Assembly: GCA_964624795.1 (NCBI GenBank)
Contig: CAZUZS010000084.1
Span: forward strand, 1-16,699
DNA from: CAZUZS01 sp964624795
GTDB taxonomy: Bacteria; Calditrichota; Calditrichia; RBG-13-44-9
Direction: 5' to 3'
DNA length: 16,699 nt
The stretch's first letter is position 1; each line of letters opens with the position of its first letter. Position numbers and translations under genes: made by a program. Below the pieces are notes generated by a model. The model saw only the letters and a program-made list of their open reading frames with translations. It was not told where the DNA came from and made no database searches. This document shows positions 15,544-16,699 of this stretch, in pieces.

Positions 15544-16200
15544 ATGGATGAGGAAAAGAAAGAGATGAGAAAACTTTACCGCTCCCGGACAAACCGTTTT
15601 ATCGGCGGAGTATCAGGCGGTTTGGGGGAATATTTCAATGTCGATGCAAACCTTTTCCGGATATTATTTGTGGTCTTCACTTTCATCGGCGGTATTGGTC
15701 TCGTGCTTTATCTTGCAGCCATTATTATTGTGCCTGAAAATCCGCTTCAGGAAAAAGTGGAGAAACACGGCCAGAAAGACAAAACGGTCTTCTGGGCATT
15801 GCTGCTAATTGTATTGGGCGTGCTTCTCATCCTCCGGGAATTCGGGTTCTTCCATTATTTCCGGTTTTGGCATGTGCCCTGGTCATCGCTGTGGGCAATA
15901 TTTTTGATAATTATCGGAATTATGATGATCCTGTCTGTGAACAAAGCCTCCAAATCGGGCCAGGGAGAAGAGGCGGTGGACTCCGGATTTCCTGAAATTA
16001 ACCGGATTACGCGCAGCCGGAAAAACCGGATGCTGGCTGGTGTCTGCGGCGGCATAGCGGAATATTTTAAGGTAGATCCATCTCTTGTCCGGCTGCTATG
16101 GATTTTCGCGTCACTGGCCTCCATCGGACTAGGTATTCTCGTTTATGTGGTGCTTATATTCGTTTTTCCGGAAGAATCGCAAGGACAGCTAAACGCTTAA
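15544..16200 (+). CDS. Membrane protein with two PspC domains
   Basis: A 218-residue inner-membrane protein with two copies of the PspC domain, which in the phage-shock response senses membrane stress and releases or recruits regulators. The first copy spans about 10-66 (RSRTNRFIGGVSGGLGEYF at 13-31, then a hydrophobic stretch ending VPE). The second spans about 155-211 (RSRKNRMLAGVCGGIAEYF at 157-175, then a membrane stretch ending FPE). Between them lie two membrane segments (about 82-97 and 115-131) of the type seen in LiaI/DUF5668 proteins. The domain orders itself as PspC, TM-TM, PspC, so the chain has about four hydrophobic passes. The next membrane gene starts 5 bases after its stop. 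No pspA or pspB gene is in the window. Confidence 0.85.
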   Translation: MDEEKKEMRKLYRSRTNRFIGGVSGGLGEYFNVDANLFRILFVVFTFIGGIGLVLYLAAIIIVPENPLQEKVEKHGQKDKTVFWALLLIVLGVLLILREFGFFHYFRFWHVPWSSLWAIFLIIIGIMMILSVNKASKSGQGEEAVDSGFPEINRITRSRKNRMLAGVCGGIAEYFKVDPSLVRLLWIFASLASIGLGILVYVVLIFVFPEESQGQLNA

Positions 16201-16205
16201 ACGAT

Positions 16206-16699
16206 ATGAGAAATTCTAAGATCGGTGGAATATTACTCATTGCTATTGGAAGCGTGATACTGCTGCACAATGAGGGCATTGCAGTTTTTCATGGCGATGT
16301 GCTGCGCAGTTTCGGATTTATCGTTTTCGGGTTGCTCTTTCTTATAAATGGGATGGCGAACCCCTCAAAAAGAGGCATATACCTTGGCTCTCTTCTTTTG
16401 CTAACTGGCACCTATTTTCTCCTCGGATATCTGAACATTCTGGGCATATCAAGAGGTTTAAACATCAGTGCCCTCACCCTGGCTTGCGGAATCTCATTCT
16501 ACAGTCTATATATGTTAAAAAGAAAAAGGCTTGTCTATCTTTTGTATGGTAATTTGATCAGCCTGATCGGACTTTTCTTTCTGCTCGAACACATGGGCAA
16601 ACTCCCGTCTTACCTTCTCGTCTATGGAGTTGATACATACTGGCCGGTGTTATTAATCGCTATTGGCCTGATTGTTTTGGCGAATTCATTCATGCGGGA
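16206..16699 (+). CDS. Multi-pass membrane protein, LiaF/DUF5668-like N-terminus, cut by the window edge
   Basis: This frame opens at ATG 16206, 5 bases after the PspC stop, and runs to the end of the window without a stop (164 full codons). It starts MRNSKIGGILLIAIGSVILL and contains a series of hydrophobic segments at about 6-20, 36-50, 58-75, 81-97, 105-125 and 140-160. Short loops carry charged residues, for example KRKR near 98-101. The repeated pattern of a membrane helix with GxxLIxxG-type glycines (for example VLLIAIGLIVL near the end) is the hallmark of LiaI/LiaF transmembrane families. These act in cell-envelope stress signalling and commonly neighbour PspC-domain genes. A soluble C-terminal domain may follow outside the window. 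The reading frame and membrane nature are clear; the family name is less so. Confidence 0.75.
   Translation, partial: MRNSKIGGILLIAIGSVILLHNEGIAVFHGDVLRSFGFIVFGLLFLINGMANPSKRGIYLGSLLLLTGTYFLLGYLNILGISRGLNISALTLACGISFYSLYMLKRKRLVYLLYGNLISLIGLFFLLEHMGKLPSYLLVYGVDTYWPVLLIAIGLIVLANSFMR

Overview
This window reads as chromosomal DNA from a Gram-negative bacterium. Evidence for an LPS-like outer envelope is a heptosyltransferase-type GT9 gene followed by a WaaE-like glycosyltransferase gene. The rest is bacterial housekeeping (Rel, GreA). Base composition is moderate, and most gene starts show only weak Shine-Dalgarno (SD) sequences. The gene mix would suit a deep-branching FCB-type lineage (for example Calditrichota or KSB1), but that placement is an impression, not a result. 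There is no rRNA, tRNA, CRISPR array, insertion sequence or phage gene. Coding density is high.

Layout. (1) Positions 17-4725, plus strand: two overlapping genes for very large membrane glycan enzymes. The first fuses a WecA/MraY-type polytopic phosphoglycosyl transferase to a complete WbaP/WcaJ-type (monotopic) architecture. The second fuses a GT2 glycosyltransferase to a second WbaP-like architecture. In both, the WbaP-like catalytic Asp-Glu pair appears to be lost. This pair of pseudo-enzyme fusions is the most unusual thing in the window. (2) Positions 4799-7822, minus strand, convergent with block 1: a tight three-gene glycosyltransferase operon (GT4, WaaE-like GT2, GT9) that probably builds LPS core or another surface saccharide. 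(3) Positions 8068-12129, plus strand: a DUF523/TudS-like Fe-S protein, a DEXH helicase with a C-terminal four-Cys DUF1998 region (MrfA/YprA-like) and a DEDDh exonuclease with a TPR-like tail (MrfB/YprB-like). All three overlap their neighbours, so they look like a DNA-repair operon with a sulfur/Fe-S partner. (4) Positions 12130-12444: a 315-base gap with one small hairpin and no convincing gene. (5) Positions 12445-15485: an 86-residue protein of unknown function, a bifunctional-type Rel (p)ppGpp synthetase/hydrolase and GreA, i.e. a stringent-response and transcription-elongation block. (6) Positions 15544-16699: a protein with two PspC domains, followed by a multi-membrane-segment protein cut by the window edge. 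Together these look like an envelope-stress module.

How the genes fit together: blocks 1 and 2 meet tail to tail and are both glycan assembly. Block 1 would load a sugar-phosphate on undecaprenyl phosphate and add the next sugar. Block 2 would add further sugars. Block 3 is separated from block 2 by a 245-base divergent intergenic region that probably carries both promoters. Blocks 3 to 6 all run on the plus strand and concern repair, stress signalling and envelope homeostasis. All functional calls come from motif reading; no database search was run.
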